Part shown: positions 15,270 through 17,750 of the stretch, in pieces | Position numbering within the stretch: the first letter of the stretch is position 1 | How the letters are laid out: each line of letters opens with the position of its first letter | Assembly: GCA_018816485.1 (NCBI GenBank) | Contig: JAHIVL010000077.1 | Coordinates: 1 to 17,750 of the forward strand | Length of the DNA: 17,750 bases | Source: Patescibacteria group bacterium | GTDB lineage: Bacteria; Patescibacteriota; Microgenomatia; UBA1400; PJMF01 | Direction: 5' to 3' | Made by a program: the position numbers and the translations under genes | The notes under the pieces: generated by a model | What the model was told of the DNA's origin: nothing | What the model saw: the letters and a program-made list of their open reading frames with translations, nothing else | The model's database searches: none

Positions 15270-15758
15270 TTATTTCATATGAAAGTTCCAGTTAAGGTCA
15301 CTCCAATTACCTGAACCAACATAATTACGCCATTTTGTTGTCTTTTTACCCCAAAATAACTCATATTGATTGTAAGGAATAAATGCAGCACTATTTCCTT
15401 GCTTAACAGGATGAACGAATGCTTTAATATCTGGATCATTTACAAATGCCAATGTGTGTGAAGAGCCATCATCAAAGTTATGCCAAACTTGATGAGCATC
15501 AAATCCAAATCTTTTAAGAAGTGTAACCATAAGCACGGCTTGATGCCTGCAGACTCCTTTACCTATTTCAATCATTTGTGTAATTCTCGATACTCTATCA
15601 GCTTCAACTTTTTGTCCTGGATTACTCAACACTGAATGATCATATGGGAACCTATGGTTTACATAAGCAGCAATAATTCTTATTTTTTGTTCTTTGGAAA
15701 CTTTACTACCACTTTTTGATTCTACTTGTTGAATTAAAATAGATATATCGTGAGTAAA
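15270..15758 (-). CDS. Transglutaminase-like domain, C-terminal half of a frameshifted gene
   Basis: The frame is open from 15758 (after a stop at 15761-15759) to 15270. It encodes about 162 residues, including SKEQKIRIIAAYVNHRFPYD, then G-K-G-V-C-R-H-Q-A, SSHTLAFVNDPD and a tryptophan-rich tail. The C of GVCRHQA, the H of SSHTLAF and the following D fit the Cys-His-Asp triad of transglutaminase-like hydrolases. The only in-frame start is a GTG at 15632, which cuts off the domain's first part and has no ribosome site. The upstream gene ends in another frame within the 22-nt overlap; losing one base there would explain the split. It is best read as the C-terminal half of a protein of about 515 residues. 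Confidence 0.65.
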   Translation of the reverse strand, partial: FTHDISILIQQVESKSGSKVSKEQKIRIIAAYVNHRFPYDHSVLSNPGQKVEADRVSRITQMIEIGKGVCRHQAVLMVTLLKRFGFDAHQVWHNFDDGSSHTLAFVNDPDIKAFVHPVKQGNSAAFIPYNQYELFWGKKTTKWRNYVGSGNWSDLNWNFHMK

Positions 15759-16822
15759 TTAATCAATGCTTTTTGCTTTTCGGACAGATTTTCGAGAATA
15801 TCATCAACATATTTGATAAAGTTGTCTGCATTAGCATCAAAACTTTGTTGAGTAAATTGTTGTTCTGCTTGGTGTGATTGTTGTAATAGTTTAGCAGCTT
15901 TTTTTCTAATACCATAACTACGAGTTACTAAGCTAAGTGCTTCAAATGGATCTCCAGAATGATACATTTCAGTAATTCTAGACTTTAAATAACTGGCAGA
16001 ATATTTAGATCCAGAGCTCGATTTGATGTACCCACTATTTGCAGTAATTTGATCGATAGCAGCATATAATTCTATCCATGTTTGAGCATTAGTAATGATG
16101 TTTTCATTATCCTTTTCAATGTCATTTTCGGCAAACTCATTTCCAAGATTATAGCGTTTTTGTTCTGTTATCCTTTGATCTAAGAGCACTTGTGCTTTAT
16201 GCAAAATGCCAAATTCATCGGAAAAACGTTCTAAAATTACATTGGGATTCTCTGAGTAATATGCAGTGTAGATTGCTTGTTTAAACTCTCTAGGAGTAGT
16301 TTCACCATGTTTTAATGGAATATGATTATTATTTTGTGCAGCTACTTGATCTATTGCACGGTATAGTTGATCCCAATTTTGTGTATTACTCACAAGGAAT
16401 TGCAGATTTCTTTTTTCTGTAGCAATCTTTACTTGATACTCTTGTTCTTCTCTAATGAGTAGCTCTGCAACTTTATCTCTCAAACCATGGGTGCGAGTTA
16501 TATAGTTAAGAACCGATGCTGAATCAATAGCATTACGAACTTTATTAATTTGACGTTTTGTCTCCAGTTCTGAAAGCAGAGCTCTAGAGCTTGTTTCTAT
16601 TAGACCAATCTTATCGAGAACAAGATATAGTTCATTCCAGTTATTTACAGATTGCATGAGTCTTTCATTTTGTTGGTTTTGAACCAATCTTTTCTGCTCA
16701 TTATTTTTTGGAAATGGTGCAAGTGCGTTTTTAATCTTTTTTGACAGAGCTTGAAATGTTCCAAAAATATCAAGCTTATTTTTAATTTCTGTTCCTAGTT
16801 TCCAAAAACTTTTTTCACTCAT
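15734..16822 (-). CDS. Three-repeat helical protein, N-terminal half of a frameshifted gene
   Basis: This 362-aa frame has a basic N-terminus, no signal peptide and no membrane segment. It contains three diverged repeats at about 56-124, 144-215 and 243-314. Each starts with N-x2/3-W-x2-LY-x2-(I/L)D and ends with a helix of the form (S)-x-(G)-(I/L)-x-x-K-(A/V)-x-x-LL (W62, W150, W249 as anchors), joined by charged linkers rich in Q and E. I do not recognise the repeat family. The last residues (LLTIYLF) are probably out of the original frame; the shifted frame continues LTHDISILIQQVESK into the transglutaminase-like domain. No clear Shine-Dalgarno sequence precedes the ATG. Confidence 0.72.
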   Translation of the reverse strand: MSEKSFWKLGTEIKNKLDIFGTFQALSKKIKNALAPFPKNNEQKRLVQNQQNERLMQSVNNWNELYLVLDKIGLIETSSRALLSELETKRQINKVRNAIDSASVLNYITRTHGLRDKVAELLIREEQEYQVKIATEKRNLQFLVSNTQNWDQLYRAIDQVAAQNNNHIPLKHGETTPREFKQAIYTAYYSENPNVILERFSDEFGILHKAQVLLDQRITEQKRYNLGNEFAENDIEKDNENIITNAQTWIELYAAIDQITANSGYIKSSSGSKYSASYLKSRITEMYHSGDPFEALSLVTRSYGIRKKAAKLLQQSHQAEQQFTQQSFDANADNFIKYVDDILENLSEKQKALINLLTIYLF

Positions 16823-16880
16823 GAGTTTACCAGTTTATTCCTAATGATCTCAGTATATAGTGTATTTTTACAGAGTTAAA

Positions 16881-16909
16881 GGTTCTAACATAGTCCAACA
16901 GTGGGATCA
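16881..16909 (+). repeat. tRNA 3'-end repeat, copy 3 (degenerate)
   Basis: GGTTC, a 17-nt middle part containing TAGTCC, and GGGATCA align with the T arm and acceptor end of tRNA-Gln, where the middle part is 12 nt. The additional bases sit between TCC and GGG. From GGGATCA onward it is identical to copy 2 for 24 nt. Confidence 0.55.
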
Positions 16910-16910
16910 T

Positions 16911-16946
16911 AATAAAAAAAGATAACATGAGTTATCTTTTTTTATT
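16911..16946 (+). terminator. Bidirectional terminator hairpin
   Basis: AATAAAAAAAGATAAC (16911-16926) and GTTATCTTTTTTTATT (16931-16946) form a perfect 16-bp stem around an ATGA loop, with T runs in both directions. It follows the degenerate tRNA end as a tRNA terminator would. The left arm also occurs alone at 13609-13624, without its partner. Confidence 0.75.
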
Positions 16947-17140
16947 ATTATTCGGGTTGGTAGATTGAAACTACTGGTTCGCGACGGAGAGTGATGAAGC
17001 TGAATGAAATGAAGCGAAGCACCCTCCTAGTGCATGCACCCCAGGGCACCTTCTCTTGCTTCGCAATTTATTTTATGTATACCCTTGTGGTACACCTTGC
17101 GAGCCATCATGCAGAAAATATAAATAGTTGGCGAGTCGTG
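16947..17140 (+). other. GC-rich structured noncoding patch between two tRNA-end repeats
   Basis: This stretch has no convincing gene; a 69-codon frame starting at 16991 has no recognisable content and runs through the repeat. It holds an 8-bp inverted repeat, GCGAAGCA (17014-17021) with TGCTTCGC (17057-17064), enclosing the palindrome GTGCATGCAC (17030-17039). GGAG-A-GTG and CAC-C-CTCC form another possible stem, and GTAG/CTAC a small one further left. Base composition differs sharply from the AT-rich flanks. A folded recombination site, a decayed RNA gene or foreign filler are all possible. Confidence 0.5.
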
Positions 17141-17159
17141 AATCCTAGTCCGGGATCAA
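17141..17159 (+). repeat. tRNA 3'-end repeat, copy 4 (exact 19 nt)
   Basis: The stretch is identical to 13463-13481 of the intact tRNA gene and has no tRNA body upstream. It is the best candidate for the distal attachment site (attR) of an element of about 3.68 kb inserted at tRNA-Gln. Confidence 0.8.
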
Positions 17160-17212
17160 AGTTAAATATAGCTATATATCAATCTATCTTATTAATATAG
17201 TTAATAACTAAT

Positions 17213-17626
17213 TTATTGTTTACTAGCTGGAGGAGTGCTTCGTGTTTTGTGAAGGTTGTTTACTTCTTCCTCGTCTACCTCATAGACTTTACAATTTGGA
17301 AATATCTTTGTGTATTTTTTTCCTATAATTGACACTACTTCAATATCGGGAAAATGTTCACTAATAAAGTGAATTTTGCCATTAGTCAAAGAATGATCCT
17401 CTACGACAATTAATGGTCTGCCTGTATCAGCAGCAATCATTTTTATATCATCAACGTAATCAGTTAAACATTGTCTAGGAGGTGATTTTATAACATCAGG
17501 GAAAAGTCCAATAGAATTTAAGTCAGCTTCCACATTAGAAGCAGAACCTCCTAATAGTACGACGAGCTTATCATTTTTTTTAATACCTTCAGCTAAAGTT
17601 TTTAATCCTTGTTCATATTTGCGCAT
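17213..17626 (-). CDS. Unrecognised small protein, possible Rossmann/PRTase-like fold
   Basis: The 137-aa version starts at 17626 (MRKYEQGLKTLAEG); a longer frame from 17671 adds 15 residues. I prefer 17626 because a promoter lies inside the longer N-terminus (TTGAAA-N16-TATGAT) with its -10 ending 7 nt before this ATG, implying a leaderless mRNA. The protein alternates predicted beta strands and helices: KLVVLLGGSASNVEADL, then PLIVVEDHSLTNGKIHFISEHFPDIEVVSIIG. The VVEDHSLTNGK segment loosely recalls the PRPP loop of phosphoribosyltransferases, but this is not enough to assign the family. It has no signal peptide and an acidic then polar tail. It sits between tRNA-end repeats 4 and 5 as a single-gene module. 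Confidence 0.65.
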   Translation of the reverse strand: MRKYEQGLKTLAEGIKKNDKLVVLLGGSASNVEADLNSIGLFPDVIKSPPRQCLTDYVDDIKMIAADTGRPLIVVEDHSLTNGKIHFISEHFPDIEVVSIIGKKYTKIFPNCKVYEVDEEEVNNLHKTRSTPPASKQ

Positions 17627-17633
17627 AATATTT

Positions 17634-17661
17634 ATCATACATAAATACCAAACTTTTTCAA
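17634..17661 (-). promoter_or_regulatory. Candidate leaderless promoter
   Basis: On the minus strand, TTGAAA (17661-17656) and TATGAT (17639-17634) are 16 nt apart. The expected start point falls at or next to the ATG at 17626-17624. No Shine-Dalgarno sequence is seen. Confidence 0.5.
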
Positions 17662-17722
17662 TGTAATTCATTAAATTAGATACAAAGCTAGCCTACTGGA
17701 CTGATCACTGAGTTACAAAATA

Positions 17723-17750
17723 GGTTCGAATAGCCTTCACGTACGGGATC
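17723..17750 (+). repeat. tRNA 3'-end repeat, copy 5 (degenerate, at window end)
   Basis: GGTTC, a 17-nt middle part and GGGATC match the T arm and acceptor end of tRNA-Gln loosely. The 17-nt middle length equals that of copy 3 and differs from the 12 nt of the intact gene. The window stops exactly at GGGATC, which may be an assembly break within the repeat. Confidence 0.45.

Noticed and set aside
16991..17200. 69-codon + strand frame
   Set aside because: It runs through hairpin-rich GC-rich DNA and an exact tRNA-end repeat, has no recognisable motif and no ribosome site. Treated as noncoding.
17164..17210. Possible terminator with palindrome ATATAGCTATAT
   Set aside because: The AT-only stem is weak and no T run is placed properly; not enough to call.
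1..17750. CRISPR array
   Set aside because: No regularly spaced short repeats; the recurring tRNA ends are irregularly spaced and separated by genes.

Overview
The window looks like a chromosomal segment of an AT-rich bacterium with short intergenic gaps and few convincing Shine-Dalgarno sites. The best fit is a Candidate Phyla Radiation (Patescibacteria) genome, probably Microgenomates-like. This rests on compact gene style, a sensorless histidine kinase and stacked polyprenyl-phosphate-sugar glycosyltransferases; it is inference, because no rRNA or marker gene is present apart from the tail of aspS.

Region 1 (1-10989, + strand). After the 3' end of aspS comes a run of nine tightly packed genes with gaps of 0-25 nt. 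They are a D,D-carboxypeptidase, UDP-glucose dehydrogenase, a GDP-4-keto-6-deoxymannose reductase, GDP-mannose 4,6-dehydratase, a polyprenyl-phosphate mannose synthase fused to a GtrA-like membrane domain, a GT39-like enzyme, an ALG5-like GT2, an MptB-like GT-C enzyme and a second PMT/GT39-like enzyme. Together they can make UDP-glucuronate and GDP-D-rhamnose, charge a polyprenyl phosphate with mannose and probably glucose, and transfer sugars outside the membrane. This is a cell-surface or protein glycosylation operon.

Region 2 (10988-13214). A segmental duplication is visible. The first copy holds the PMT 3' end, a 107-nt leader and a minimal histidine kinase. The second copy holds a shortened PMT remnant, the same 107-nt leader without gaps, then a different cargo (a 49-aa zinc ribbon, a 48-aa membrane peptide and an F-type ATP synthase c subunit), and finally a shortened remnant of the kinase 3' end. 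Both leaders keep a palindrome overlapping a promoter of the form TTTACG-N17-TAAAAT. An OmpR-family response regulator lies convergently just beyond. A two-component system that co-regulates itself and an orphan c-subunit operon is the attractive hypothesis.

Region 3 (13408-17750). A tRNA-Gln(CUG) gene is followed by a mosaic island. Copies or degenerate copies of the tRNA 3' end recur at about 13593, 16881, 17141 and 17723, the last at the very end of the window. Between them lie fossils of IS30-, IS3- and IS200/IS605-type transposases, a squalene/phytoene-synthase-family gene, a three-repeat protein split by an apparent one-base frameshift from a transglutaminase-like domain, a perfect terminator hairpin, GC-rich structured DNA, and a small unrecognised gene with a possible leaderless promoter. 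This resembles repeated integration at a tRNA 3' end (tycheposon- or integron-like modules). No recombinase is present in the window.
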